The notes under the pieces were generated by a model. That model saw only the letters and a list, made by a program, of their open reading frames with translations. It was not told the origin of the DNA and did not search any database. This document shows positions 30,756 through 41,131 of a stretch of DNA of 64,000 bases, one piece after another. Position numbers and translations under genes: made by a program. This DNA is from Eudorina sp. 2006-703-Eu-15 (lineage: Eukaryota > Chlorophyta > Chlorophyceae > Chlamydomonadales > Volvocaceae): assembly GCA_003117195.1 (NCBI GenBank), contig BDSI01000077.1:554841-618840 (forward strand), written 5' to 3'. Every line of letters starts with the position of its first letter. The first letter of the stretch is position 1.

Positions 30756-32060
30756 CGCAATGTCACCCTAGGCGGCTCGTGGTCGTATGGGACCGGCCTG
30801 GCAGGTAGCCACCCGAGACCACGGGAAGGGCATCCCAGGTTTGGTTAAACCCTGGGGGATTCGCGGGCGGGGAAGCCCATTGGCTGGGGGCCATTGGGGA
30901 GCCGGAATCCCAATGGCCGGGGGCTAATCACGTGTGTTTGAAGGCCGATGGCCGGGGGCTAATCACGGGTGTTTGAAGGCCGATGGCCGGACACCGTCGT
31001 GGACAGCAAAACTCGTGGTGAAGGGGGTGGGCAACCCCGTAGCAGAAGGCCGGACCGGGAGGCCGGCGATCGGCGCGAGGCAGAGCACGGGAGAGGCGCT
31101 TAAGTGTGCCAGAGGGGCCTCATGCCCGTGGCCCTCTGAACACCTTCCGAGACCCGAAGGCAAATCACAGATGGTGCCATGTGAGCAAGCAATGCCCATC
31201 AGAGGACTGTTAGGAGCAGGGCGAGCCAAAGGCGGATGGCCGCGTGCGACCTACCTAGTTCGACCCGTGGGGAAGCCTGATCTGGAACGACGCTGAAGGC
31301 GATGTAACGTACTATGGGTGTGAAACCGTGCGGCGAGAGCAGGCGTGAGTTTTGGACCGCCACAGGAACGCCACAGCTGAAGGTTGTACATGACCTTGCC
31401 GGCTGCCGCATCCCCTCGCAGGCAGTGTTTGGCAGGGAAGACTAACCGAATATTGAGAAACAGGCAAAGGGAGCCCACGGCAGAATGTGTGTGACCATGG
31501 GTGGGGAGCCCCGCGGTCGGCTGACGGCTTGGTAAAGTGGGCGGGGCCTGACGGCAGAGCCGGTCCACCCTGAGCGGGAGGCTCGACGGAATGTACCGGT
31601 GCCGGATGAGAACCCAGGCGCTCAGAGAACCATACCTCCTACGTGAAAGGTCGCCGCAGGCGGTGTGTGATTGGGTATTGGTCTAAGACGGCGGTGGAGA
31701 CCGCTTCGCGGGTAAGAGGGCTGCGAGATTGCAGCTTCCCACTCGGTTGGGACGAAGCCTGGAGGCGCAGGGTGGTGAAGCTGGACGCCCGGGGTGCGAC
31801 AGGAAACAGTCGGGCCAGCACCGTTTCTATTTCGTCCCGAAACCGGGAGGCGCTGCGAGAGGCGTCGAGACGCCTCGAGCTCTTCTAAGCCCGGGTCAGG
31901 GAGTTGTCAGCCCGGTGCAGCGAGTGGAGTAGGAGTCGCGAGCACGCCCATGCGGCGTGCGCGACTCGTGCGCAAGCGACCTTTGGGTACCCTGGCAAGC
32001 CGAGGGTCTAGTGGTTGGCGGTTGCACGTGTGTATGCCGCGGGACGCGGTGTGGGTTGGG
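30756..32060. other. Internal region of the recombinase element after the minisatellite
   Basis: 1.3 kb of GC-rich sequence with a 35-bp direct repeat (about 30913-30992; ATGGCCGGGGGCTAATCACG unit, just over two copies). No coding domain is recognised. Open frames here look compositional. Confidence 0.45.
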
Positions 32061-32327
32061 CTGCGTTCGATAGAGCATGGGTACGGGTGTACCTGGCGCC
32101 AACGGGCGCCTAGCCAAACTCACTTTAGCCCAAGTACGGCGAGAACAGTTGAACTCCAGCAGTGAATGAGACTGAAATGCTCGGCCTTGGGGTACGACAC
32201 TGTACGGTGTGAGCAAATTGCATAACTCAGGGCGAGCCCAGGTGCAACCCTCGAAATTACTTTACACGTTCTCTCTAAAGCGCATTAGAGTAAGCGCCTC
32301 ACAGTGGCACGCTACTTCCGCAAAAAC
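32061..32327 (+). repeat. Split direct repeats B1 and A2, directly joined
   Basis: B1 (32061-32162, from CTGCGTTCGATAGAGCATGG to GAACTCCAGCAG) runs straight into A2 (32163-32327). B1 matches 34731-34832 and A2 matches 28715-28879. The junction reproduces what joining the right and left ends of the element would give. Confidence 0.95.
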
Positions 32328-32523
32328 CCCCACCCGCCCTCCCTGTTTCGCGGCAAGACAGCCGTGTGATTGGGCGTGGGGCCCTTGACACCTAGCGAGC
32401 AGCGGACGCCTGCATCGCTACGCCAGACTGACAGACACCCGTTCACAGGAGATGCTCTGTGGAGTATACCCCGCGCCACCGCACCCGTGTCCCAGACACA
32501 AGCCGCGAACATCCCACCCGCTG

Positions 32524-33689
32524 TCACGCCACGCGCCGCCGCTGCAATGGCTGCTGGGCCCCCAAGTGCCTGTGCTCATCGGTGTATCGCCCTAACACGG
32601 CCGTGCTCTTGATCTGCCCCAGCGACTTCAACTCTGACTGCTCTAGACCCCGCTTAGCCGCCGCCTGGAGCGCCCCGCGGCGGAAGCTGTGGTTAGTTTC
32701 GCCCTCGTAGAGCTCGGCATCGCGAAGGTGGCGCCGGATGCGCGCCCCCAGCGCAGAGCTGCTCAGTGGCTCCTCCTTAAAGGACCGGCGGTCGCTGCGG
32801 AGAGGCCGGAAGAGGTAGCAGCTGATGGCACAACCTTCCGCATCCGGCTGACTAGCCCGCCAGACGTAGTAGGCGAAGGTCTGCGGGAAGCATACCGCCG
32901 GGCGTGCCAGGTTTGGCTCCAAGAATACAGCGGGTGCCCGTTGCGCCCGGTAGGTCTTGGTGCCGCGCTCTCGAACGCACATCCGGTACGAGTCACCAGG
33001 AGCCCACTCCCACGGTGGTGGCAGTGGGAGCCGCGGATCAGCCTCGTCCGGCTTTTCGGGGTTGCAGAAGTCAGCCCACGCCAGCTTGCCCGTGTCGAAG
33101 CCCCGGTACGTGCTTTGCCACATGAACTGCGCGCAGAGCAGGTCGCGGGCGAAGAGCAGTGCATCCACCGCCTTCTGCGCAGCCAGCAGCTGGCCCATCA
33201 GGTACTCGCACAGGCGCTCGTACTTCTCCTCAGACAGCGGCACCGCAGACAGTTCGTCGTAGCCACCCAGCATGCGCAGCCGGGTGTAACCCGCGCGATA
33301 ATCGGTGACCCACGGAGACTCACACGGGTTGCCCCGACCGGTGGCTGGATCGTAGGGTCCTACCCTCCCGGTACGGGTAAAGTAGCCGCTGAGGGCGGAC
33401 AACATCCCTTTCACGGCCTGGGGCCCGGCGTCCTCCTGCTTCCGCCCGGGATGGTTCGGTAGCCACCATTCTTCCGTGTAGACAAGAAGGGACTCGGGGC
33501 CCACAGTGGCCAACCCGATGTCCTCCCCGTGCTGCTGAGCCAAGCCGCGAACTCCTTCGCCGCCGAATCCTGGCGCTCGCGAGTGGCGTTGGCCAGGGCC
33601 TGATCCATGACGGCCTGGGCCTTCAAGAGGCCACGCTGGTAGAAGCCCGCTTTAGGTGGCGGGGGCTGATAGCGGGGTATCTGGGCCAC
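32524..33689 (-). pseudogene. Tyrosine recombinase (YR) with one frameshift
   Basis: Integrase of the element, catalysing strand exchange through a covalent phosphotyrosine. Counting from 33543, the catalytic set is Arg147 in QSTYRGFDTGKLAWADF, His285 and Arg288 in NHSFRRGALQAA and Tyr320 in VLGRYTDEHR. The region between (FAYYVWRASQ) fits the catalytic core. An N-terminal part starts at 33689 (MAQIPRYQPPPPKAGFYQRG ...) and leads through KEFAAWL into AQQHGEDIGLATVG, but the two are one base out of frame near 33530. The C-terminus is basic (LQRRR). The gene lies between A2 and B2 and runs opposite to the assumed element direction, an arrangement I recall for Kangaroo of Volvox. The frameshift is either inactivating or an assembly error. 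Confidence 0.88.
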
Positions 33690-34730
33690 ACGAGCAGCCC
33701 GTAGCGCTGCGAACCCCGGGCGAGCCTACGGGACAAGGTGATCGTCAGCATGTCGAGGTAGCAATCGAGTCGAGGTAACGGCCACTCACCAAGCCCGGTG
33801 GCGGAACCAACGGGGATGGCCCACCCGAAAGAAGGGGGCGGATTCCAGACGAAGCCGTGTTCTCGGCCCCGAGTTGCAGCACACCGGGAACGCTCGGTGG
33901 TCGCGCCTGCACGAACACCGGCGATTTATGAGTATTAGGACGGCTCGGCCAACGTTCACGTCGGCGAATAGGCACCCACCGAGAGCGAACGGTCGGAGGC
34001 CAGGGCAGGCCCCTCCGGCCGAGGGGCTTGGGCCCCGGCAGCAGCCCCTCAATGCCGGACCCGAACGGAAGCCCTCCCATCGAGTCCGTTGGTCGCGCCT
34101 GCAAGAACCGCGAGGCTTCAGCATCAGCACACCAACGAGAGATATCGACTGACACGATGTACGTCAACTTACCAAGCTTGGCCAGGTGAGGGCCCGCCCG
34201 ACAGACGCGTCACCAAGAACGGCATCGACACTCGGCAGGCCCGCGGCCCCCGCCGCAGAGCAAAGCACCCCGAGGGGATTAGGGGCTGACGAAAGGGCCT
34301 GCGCGAATGGCAAGGGTTCAGTACGGCGAAAGGCTGGCAGCTCCCTGCGAGGCTAACCTACCCGCATGACCAGAGACGGGCGAGATTCGCCCTCAATGCT
34401 TGTTGGACGCACTTGCAGCCGCAAGCCGACGCCAGGGGTGGAAAGATCCAACACGAATGGCGCAGGCATATCGGACAGATCGACTCCTGCCCATGCAGTC
34501 GCTGCTGCCTCGCGCTCAATGTAGTTGATTTCTTCCTGCTTAATGAATCAGGACAATTACTAGCAATGAACGCCATCAACCGTTGTGTTACATTTCTCCC
34601 TTACCGGAGCAGCGCGAGCAGGCGGCAACAGGAAATCGTTTGAGCGGTTACCCAACGAATTACTTAACCCGCCGTATAAGAGGCTCACATTCCCACTGGA
34701 GCCAGGCCCACCCACCCCACCCGTTACGGA
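33690..34730. other. Region between the recombinase and B2, no gene recognised
   Basis: About 1 kb, GC-rich at first. GGTCGCGCCTGCA-GAAC occurs twice (about 33899 and 34092) with diverged flanks, suggesting an old internal duplication. No domain is seen. Confidence 0.4.
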
Positions 34731-34834
34731 CTGCGTTCGATAGAGCATGGGTACGGGTGTACCTGGCGCCAACGGGCGCCTAGCCAAACTCACTTTAGCC
34801 CAAGTACGGCGAGAACAGTTGAACTCCAGCAGTG
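34731..34834 (+). repeat. Split direct repeat B2 (right end)
   Basis: Matches B1 (offset 2670) from CTGCGTTCGATAGAGC to CTCCAGCAGTG, then diverges. This sets the right end of the element at 34832-34834. Confidence 0.93.
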
Positions 34835-35219
34835 GAACCAATATGCTGGAACCCAAACAAATGCCAGAAGCGCACCCAACTCTTTCAGCCAAAAGGAATT
34901 CATTCGTTTTATCGTGGTGACGCCCAAAGCCGTCGCTGCCCCTCCATTTCCTCAACGTCCCTCGCTCAGTCATCCATGTGCTCCGACGCAACTAACCGCA
35001 AACTCGCGCCGCAACTAGTCAGTTGAATGCAACTGGATAAGCTATATCCTTGCGCACACGGAACGTGGCGCACGGGGTCCCTGCCTTGATGTCTCTCACA
35101 ACCGCGTACCGCCTGTACAATGTACAGGGGCCCACATACGGGCACCACATAAGGCCCAACGGTCCCCTGGGCTATAACCCTCTTTTCCCGAAAAGCCCCC
35201 GTTAAGCGGAAAAACCGGG
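34835..35219. other. No gene recognised
   Basis: Flank of the recombinase element, loosely similar in block order to its left flank. It leads into the repeated 448-bp segment. Confidence 0.35.
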
Positions 35220-35667
35220 TAAAAAAAGCTTCCCATTACCTATGACAATTAAGCTTCCCATGCATTATAATCTGTTCCCCCTTCCCATCTACCCTCCGTC
35301 CCATCTACCCCTACGTACATATGCTTGCGTTCATGCATGCGTGCACGCAGCCTGTCCCCATAAGGATGGCTACAAGGCCTTCCCGGACATGATCTTCGGC
35401 GGGGGAATTATGAGCGTCGCGCCAAAGAATGCTCTAGTACGACTGAGAGCGGCGGAAGTGCTGTGTGGAGGCAAATGCACTGTATATATTTGACAGTCAC
35501 GGAGTTGTCATCAATGTTCGAACGTACGGCGACCTCATGTCGATGTCTATGTTGGGCTTCTGCAGCTACGTAAAAGGTAATGTACGTGTATATTCTAGCT
35601 ATGCATGTAAATAAATGTGTAGTTAATGCCGTACAATACGAAGTAGATCTAGTGAAGGGCATTTGAA
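35220..35667 (+). repeat. 448-bp segment repeated exactly at 20136-20583, copy 2
   Basis: Same sequence and same broken module exon as copy 1 (offset 15,084). Here the exon remnant, ending phase 1 at GTAATG near 35577, precedes the module exon at 37186, whose start is also phase-compatible. This copy therefore could be the parental one, with the 20-kb copy derived from it. Confidence 0.9.
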
Positions 35668-36561
35668 ATAAATCATGGATAGCATCCATAGCACATACAT
35701 CTAATGATATGTATGCACAGCACTGACGGAGAGCGTTTTCTTTCTTCTCATAATACATCGTCAACAGAATTTGCAGGGAAGCGTACTAATTGGCTAGGCC
35801 TACCTGGCAACCGGACGGATAGTTCGGGCGGGCAGCCGGATAGACGTTGTTGGGCGGGGCCCCACGGGCAGCGCGAAGCGCGTTCCGGGCAGGACCGACC
35901 CCAGCCCCCTGGCATTGTCCCTGCCGTGTGCCGTACGTGTGTGCGTGTGTGGCTAACGACAAAACGTCGGTTATCCATCCGCCCCACACACCACGCTGGC
36001 AGCCATGCATTCGTTGTCGAACTCCTTCTTCTACTGAAAAACGCACTTCATTTCTGCAATACTGCGCACTGCACAATTATTCGGAGTACTCGAGTTTCTG
36101 TGCACCATGTCATTATCGTAACTAGCTAGCTAGCTACGTAGGCTCATACATATCTTACAGTACGCGTACAAACGGCTACCACCTACGTATACTACGTACG
36201 GTTCGAACCGCCGTTGTTAGCTTACCTAGCTTACCAAGCAACCGTGTAGCGCGCGGCGTCTACATACGTATAATAATTTGCTCTGTAGGGGGAGGCGGTA
36301 GGGAGGTGGCGGGAGAGTGCGGCTCCGCCTGAGTCACGATGTTGTATTAATTGTATCATGCATGCCTTCGGTACCGTACCTTCGGTAAAACAAATTTACC
36401 GGTATTATTACCGGCAGCTGACAAATGTACCTCCAAATGTCCAAGGTGGAGGTAGCGGAAGATAGCTAGGTATGTAGGTGGTTCTTGGCCGCCGTCCGCC
36501 GTCGGATGTATTTGGATGTTGTGACCAAAGTCCAACTGCTGGGGGCAGTCAGAACTGCCGA
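35668..36561. other. No gene recognised; ACGT/TAGC-rich
   Basis: About 890 bases without supported exons, rich in self-complementary runs (CTAGCTAGCTAGCTACGTA near 36122; TTCGGTACCGTACC near 36368; TTACCGGTATTATTACCGG near 36396). Confidence 0.4.
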
Positions 36562-37029
36562 TTAAGGAAACCTGGCGTGCTTATGAGCACAGTGCGTCAA
36601 CCAGTAGTGGTACGGTGCGGTGGACGAGCCCAACCGACGACCGTTACCCCGGTGACCCTTAATCGGAATCGAGATGCCGGAGACTTGCGCTCCAACTATG
36701 TGATTTGACGCAATAGTTCCCGTTTGTAAATAGTTTACAAACTGGTGCCATTGTGGCGGTGTCATAGTGACGACCCAAAGAAGGCCAGTTGCGGCGCATT
36801 GTGCGACGGTTACCTGAAAACGGAGAGGATGCCAAATAGAATTGGGCGTTAAGTTAAAGATCACTGGATGTCCGTTGCCGTTGGTAGTTTTGTCTCTATT
36901 CGCCAACATGTACTGCATGCAGTAGCCGCAGCCCTCGCTGCCCGCCTGCTGTACCCCATCCCGGCATGCACGAACGTCTAACACGTCCGTTTGGCCTTCC
37001 CGTGCCACCGACAAACTAAACAAACACAA
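36562..37029 (-). CDS. Unrecognised candidate coding segment
   Basis: Minus-strand frame of 155 codons with protein-like composition: VRACRDGVQQAGSEGCGYCM, NGHPVIFNLTPNSIWHPL and VTMTPPQWHQFVNYLQTG. A pyrimidine-rich CTCTCCGTTTTCAG inside it could be an acceptor, so it may be one or two exons. It matches no family I know and lies between module exons of the other strand. Confidence 0.3.
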   Translation of the reverse strand: MCLFSLSVAREGQTDVLDVRACRDGVQQAGSEGCGYCMQYMLANRDKTTNGNGHPVIFNLTPNSIWHPLRFQVTVAQCAATGLLWVVTMTPPQWHQFVNYLQTGTIASNHIVGAQVSGISIPIKGHRGNGRRLGSSTAPYHYWLTHCAHKHARFP

Positions 37030-37185
37030 ACAACGGCACCTCGATCGGTCTCAGCGAGCCATCCATGTATCTGAGAGTGCAAGTGTGACCAGGTTCTTAT
37101 CGATCCCACCTCGCTCTTACTCGTGGTCCGTCTCCCGCCCGCGTTGTTCCTGTATGTACATACGCCTTCGTTCATGTTCGTTTCA

Positions 37186-37408
37186 GTCCCTGCGGAGTGC
37201 TCCACGGTCTCCGGCTACACTCTGTTTCCCCACATGGCAATCAATGCCGCCGAGACGCAGACCGGCGAGTTCGGCCTCTGCCAACAGATGCCTGCCGTCT
37301 GTTCAGGCGTGGTCATGTTGCCAAGAAGAAACCCCCAATTGGCCAAGAATGATATCTCTTCCTTCGACAAGTATCTAGGAGCCTGCAGTTACATCTCAGA
37401 CTCAGCAG
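37186..37408 (+). CDS. Cys-rich secreted-module exon (plus-strand set, 1)
   Basis: Acceptor TTCGTTTCAG before 37186 and donor GTACGT at 37409; start and end are both phase 1. It encodes VPAECSTVSGYTLFPHMAIN ... GEFGLCQQMPAVCSGVVML ... YLGACSYISDSA. The pattern is C near the start, Tyr, a central C-x(6)-C, then G-x-C-x-Y near the end, as in exons at 38.7, 40.9, 50.7 and 52.2 kb. It is a plausible extracellular module of about 70 residues, distantly like PAN/Apple-type domains (inference). The 448-bp segment upstream carries a related exon that also ends in phase 1. Confidence 0.6.
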
Positions 37409-37451
37409 GTACGTACTTGTCGGGTAATTTTATTATAATTATCATCATCCC

Positions 37452-38040
37452 TCCCTCCCCGCCATGTGATTCGGCGGGTCTGGCTAGCTAGTCTGGCGCG
37501 GTTTCGAGGAGAGCCAACCGACCCGTGGGACCCGACCCGTGGGACCCGACGAGCGCCCCAAAACTTAGGACCTCTGGGAGCGAGCCGCCCCAACCTCTGG
37601 GACCGACTCGTGCGTCCCCTGGGTCTGCTGGCTGGACCCCTGGAATCCGACCAGGGCGGCTACTTACGATATGAATATATAAATATAAATATAATATATA
37701 TTTATAATATATATCATATTTTATTCGCCGAAAAGCTTGAGATTTCACAGATATTTTTCCTTGGGAGAAAAACGAGGTTTTAGACATTCATGGCCTCTCG
37801 CGCGGGGAAAACCTCGCTTGAATAGATAAAATGCCGGCAAAAGCTCCCTCCGACAGATACTTTCTATACTTTCAGCACGATTGATCAAGGAGCATCTCTG
37901 GCCGTAGATACTCTGCAAAATAAGATAGCCACCCTGGACCGACGACCCAACGCCTGCGATGTGACCCGTGGGACCCGCCGACCCCACATCTGGGACCCGA
38001 CCCGACCCCCGGGACCCGACACGACCCCTAGGAAGTGATT
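37452..38040. repeat. GACCCGTGGGACCCGAC-type minisatellite interrupted by a MITE
   Basis: Degenerate units of GACCCGACCCGTGGGACC occur at 37515-37650 and continue at 37937-38035 after the MITE. The MITE therefore entered an existing GC-rich minisatellite. The preceding 37452-37515 resembles the SINE 3' part at 48555-48605 (GCCGTGTGATT-GGCGG-TCTGG and GCGGTTTC-AGGAGAG). Confidence 0.6.
37652..37936. mobile_element. MITE copy 2 (285 bp), inverted relative to copy 1
   Basis: Starts CAGGGCGGCTACTTAC and ends AATAAGATAGCCACCCTG. Internal sequence matches copy 1 in reverse complement (CTCCCTCCGACAGATACTTT, GGCCGTAGATACTCTGCAAA). The left terminal repeat has mutated and no perfect target duplication remains, so this copy is older than copy 1. 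Confidence 0.88.
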
Positions 38041-38449
38041 TTTGGCCAGAAAAATAGGCGCCGCACCCTTCGAGTCAAAATTTCATGCAATCGGCAGAAG
38101 TAAGCATGGTGGACATGTCCATATGTTCTGGGCATAGCAGAAGGAGCAGCCCTGCCGCGTTGGGCTGTTGGGCGGTTGTATGTTGCGGAATCTATCGCTT
38201 AACGACTGCTTTCAGCCAGCAAAACGCGCCACCACGTCTCCGACTTGGAGAATCATCGCGAATACTTAATTTTCATAATCCTGGATGTAGCTGTAAATTT
38301 ACGGCGCCGCCTGTGATAGGTTTCCGTGTCGGGCCACTTTCTGTGGCTGACGTGTTTACGGCGGTGTTTCCGCGCGCTGCGCGTTTAGCCGCTGCTTTTC
38401 CCAGCTTGTTGCAAAATTATTGTAGCTATCCGTGTTGCTAACGAACACC
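38041..38449. other. No gene recognised
   Basis: About 400 bases without supported exon or repeat. Confidence 0.4.
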
Positions 38450-38580
38450 CTCAAATAAACCGGTCTCTGGTATATGCCCAAACCCATTTCCCGGACTCGT
38501 TTGACGCGCACATCTCGGGCTCTCTTTGACCGTGGCATAAGGACCCGACTGTAGAGCCGATCTGCTCGTGTGACAATCGC
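38450..38580 (-). repeat. Fragment of the SINE family present at 47.5-47.9 kb
   Basis: Shares blocks with 47655-47760: CTGGTAT-GCC-A-CCCATT, GACTCG/CCGCTTGACGCGC, CATCTCGGGCTC and GACCCGACTG-AGAGCCG. It is a truncated or diverged copy. Confidence 0.6.
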
Positions 38581-38608
38581 TAAGAGTAAATAACATCAAC
38601 TTTACATG

Positions 38609-38609
<1 letters not shown>

Positions 38610-38664
<55 letters not shown>
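38610..38664. repeat. (AT)n microsatellite
   Basis: About 27 uninterrupted AT units. Confidence 0.98.
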
Positions 38665-38668
<4 letters not shown>

Positions 38669-38732
38669 GTCCTTGTAATGAGGCATTTGTCTTTGGTATG
38701 CGAATGTATGTACGGCTGCATACATGCATTCA

Positions 38733-38971
38733 GCTGCTGACTGTATGTGTACCCAAGTACGGCTGGACCACCGTGTACAAGTCTTTGTTGGTGGGCATCA
38801 CCGACGCCGCGCACGGCGCCAGCACCGGCACCATCGGCACTGCAGCAGAGGCGGAGGCGCACTGCCGGGTCAACACGCGTTGTACGGCATACGACACCAA
38901 CGGCGTCGTCGCGTTTGGCGGCTTGTCGACAACAACTGAAACTAACGGGAGCTGCACCTATATCAAGGACC
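38733..38971 (+). CDS. Cys-rich secreted-module exon (plus-strand set, 2)
   Basis: Encodes CVPKYGWTTVYKSLLVGITD ... AEAEAHCRVNTRCTAYDTNG ... NGSCTYIKD, then donor GTAAGT at 38972 in phase 1. It has the same module outline as the other exons: C-x-P-x-Y start, C-x(5)-C centre and SCTYIK end. A CAG acceptor precedes 38733, but it would be phase 0 while the preceding exon ends in phase 1, so the exact 5' border is uncertain. The end joins in phase with the exon at 40895. Confidence 0.6.
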
Positions 38972-39600
38972 GTAAGTATCTGATTGTGCTGAAATACGTG
39001 CGTGAATTAAGCACGCGAAACGCTTCAAACCTAGGCGTCTGTAGGTTTGCTTCGACGGCAATCCATGCACAGGCAATTTAAATCTACGCCGACCGTTGCA
39101 TACGTACCATCGTTATTAATATAAGGGTAGCTGCATGTATTAAGTAGTGCCCGGCGCGTTTGGGGGCTGACCGTATGTATCATGCCGCATCCGTACGTTA
39201 TGATACATGCATGTATCATATGATACGTACGTATGTAAAACCCCAATAACGCCGTGCGTGCACCATCGCGTCGCAACATAGTCGCATCAGCTTGCAAAAC
39301 ACATAAATAAGTATACATGTATGTATTTATTAATGGAATTTGGCAGACGTCTGCTCTCAGATAGTCTATCAAGTGCCCTCGGCGGATGCACTACTCGCTC
39401 GAAGGCCTCATCACGCAGCAGCAGTCTCCGCCGCGAATGATCCAATCAAACCGCTGACAACAACATATAACTAACCTCTGTATTCATTGTCCTGCAAGAA
39501 CCTTAAATAACCTTTGCGGCCTTAATGTTTGCCTGCAAATAAAACCTTTTACAAATGATAGCAGTAGCAACTAGCTAGCTAGCATTGTGTATGTGTAAGT
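38972..39600. other. Intron-like sequence, no gene recognised
   Basis: About 630 bases of AT-rich sequence with CATACGTACGTATG-type self-complementary runs. It would be intronic if the module exons form one gene. Confidence 0.4.
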
Positions 39601-39609
39601 AGTGTAAGA

Positions 39610-39845
39610 CGTATGTCGCGTGGTGGAACCGTACGGATATAAGCCTACGTACGTAAGAATGGTGGAGCCGTACGGATGTAAGCCTACCTACAGTACGAAT
39701 GGCGGAGCGAGCCGTACGGATATAAGCCTACATACGTATGTAAGAATGGTGGAACCATACGGACGGATATAAGCCTATAAGCCTACGTACGTAGGAATGG
39801 CATGGTGGAGCCGTATCAGCTTACGCTAAGAATAGTGGAGCACAG
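39610..39845. repeat. Degenerate minisatellite of about 40-45 bp
   Basis: Five to six units of GGTGGAGCCGTACGGATATA followed by AGCCTACGTACGTAAGAAT, with small length changes. Confidence 0.85.
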
Positions 39846-39862
39846 CAGCTCTAGTGGGCTTC

Positions 39863-40351
39863 TCACCGCCCAGTGTTAAAGTATGTATGAGCCAGGGCAT
39901 GCAGCAGCAGGCTTGCCTGCATCTTGCTTGTATGCCGCTGGCTACGCTGGCTCGCGGCACAGCGAGCTAGACTAGCCCGACGGACGGACGGAACGATGAT
40001 AAACATCAGCTGGTCAGGATCCACGTGCACGCATTTGTACGCGTTGCGTATATACGGACGGACTTGGCTAAGCTCCTCCAGGAACTCGGCGCACCCCATG
40101 ACCAAATTTGTGTTTAAACATGTATGGCACTGCTGCACAGGCCTGCACAGGCTACACAGGCAGGGTGTGCACTGGACGACCGTGATCAACACACACAGAC
40201 GTGTCAAGGTAAGAACAAAGGCGTGCATACCACCGGTGGCACCCGCCATGACACTGACAACCCCTTGAGGGGAGGACACAGGCCCTACCAGCGGCCGGGA
40301 CACCCGGTCGATTGGGCAGCCGGGGCAACCCGTACCTGCCCGATCTGCCAC
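39863..40351 (-). CDS. Unrecognised Cys-rich candidate exon
   Basis: Minus-strand frame with TVVQCTPCLCSLCRPVQQCH, CLNTNLVMGCAEFLEELS and RNAYKCVHVDPDQLMFIIV. The Cys content and hydrophobic LTLTRLCVLITVV suggest secretion, but no donor/acceptor pair is convincing and the module pattern is not clear. Alternative: chance frame opposite intron sequence. Confidence 0.3.
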   Translation of the reverse strand: MADRAGTGCPGCPIDRVSRPLVGPVSSPQGVVSVMAGATGGMHAFVLTLTRLCVLITVVQCTPCLCSLCRPVQQCHTCLNTNLVMGCAEFLEELSQVRPYIRNAYKCVHVDPDQLMFIIVPSVRRASLARCAASQRSQRHTSKMQASLLLHALAHTYFNTGR

Positions 40352-40894
40352 CCGCCCCCTTAATACACGCCCTAGCTATGCCCTAGGGCGTACCTATTAT
40401 TATTATCATTATATCTGTACCATACATATATACTATATCTATACTATACATGTATACTTATATATACTTACTTATATCTATACTAAATATACTATATATA
40501 CTAAATAGCTACGTACGTATGCAGCGCAGCTACTGCGTGATCACGCAGGTAATCTATATACGTACCTGTTGACGGCCCGTACTCACATAAATCGGCCTCA
40601 CTGAGGCATCACCGACCATACATGGGGCCCCTGCTGCGCATGCGCGCATGCCCGCCCCTCTTGCCCCCGTCTTACTTGCGTGTGTCGTTTTTTTGCATAT
40701 CGCATATAAACGTTTATAAAGTATATCGTATGTATGTACCGACCCGCGGGGTCCATTGCTGTTGACATAATTGTTGACATAATTAATAATAATACATCGA
40801 CCTGCGCGTCCATCTTCCCTTGGACCTTGCTTCACTGCCTGTAAATATTTGACAATATTCACCGCGATTCCCGTGGATGCTACCCCATCATGAG
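40352..40894. other. No gene recognised
   Basis: AT-rich, with degenerate TATACTATA/TATCTATACT runs at 40390-40510. Intron-like. Confidence 0.4.
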
Positions 40895-41131
40895 GGCTCG
40901 CCTGCCTGCCCCGGGCGGGCTTCATCGCCTACGCGGACCACACCACAGCCATTCCGGCGGATGGCCCCCGCAAGACCGACCTGTGCCCCGCCGACCTGTA
41001 CGACTGGTGCCTCAATGAGCCGACCGGCATAGGCTTCGACACGCTGAGGAACACCTGGGTCACAAGGCCTACTTATGCGGACATTTCACCCTTCCCTGCT
41101 GATTTCCCAGGCATGTGCTTGTACGTGAAGG
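40895..41131 (+). CDS. Cys-rich secreted-module exon (plus-strand set, 3)
   Basis: After CATCATGAG the frame reads LACLPRAGFIAYADHTTAIP ... TDLCPADLYDWCLNEPTGIG ... FPADFPGMCLYVK. The module outline matches the others (C-x-P-x-x-G start, C-x(7)-C centre, G-x-C-x-Y-x-K end). The start is phase-compatible with the donor at 38972. At the end the expected GT is CT (AAG-G-CTTACG), so the donor is lost or the exon reads on to a nearby stop. It may be a decaying exon. Confidence 0.5.

Larger units (their letters stand above)
28715..34834. mobile_element. Tyrosine-recombinase element with split direct repeats (A1 ... B1-A2 ... B2)
   Basis: A 6.12-kb element with the split-repeat structure of PAT/Ngaro/Kangaroo-type retrotransposons. 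A1 is 28715-28879, B1 32061-32162, A2 32163-32327 and B2 31 up to 34834 (34731-34834). A1 equals A2 over 165 bases and B1 equals B2 over about 103 bases. B1 and A2 abut exactly, so a circular form would join B2 to A1 with the same sequence (CTCCAGCAG then TGAATGAGAC). Between A2 and B2, on the minus strand, is a tyrosine recombinase gene. No reverse transcriptase or Gag is found between A1 and B1, which is filled by a 37-bp minisatellite and unrecognised sequence. It would therefore depend on reverse transcriptase in trans. TOC1 of Chlamydomonas is a known element with split terminal repeats. Confidence 0.88.
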
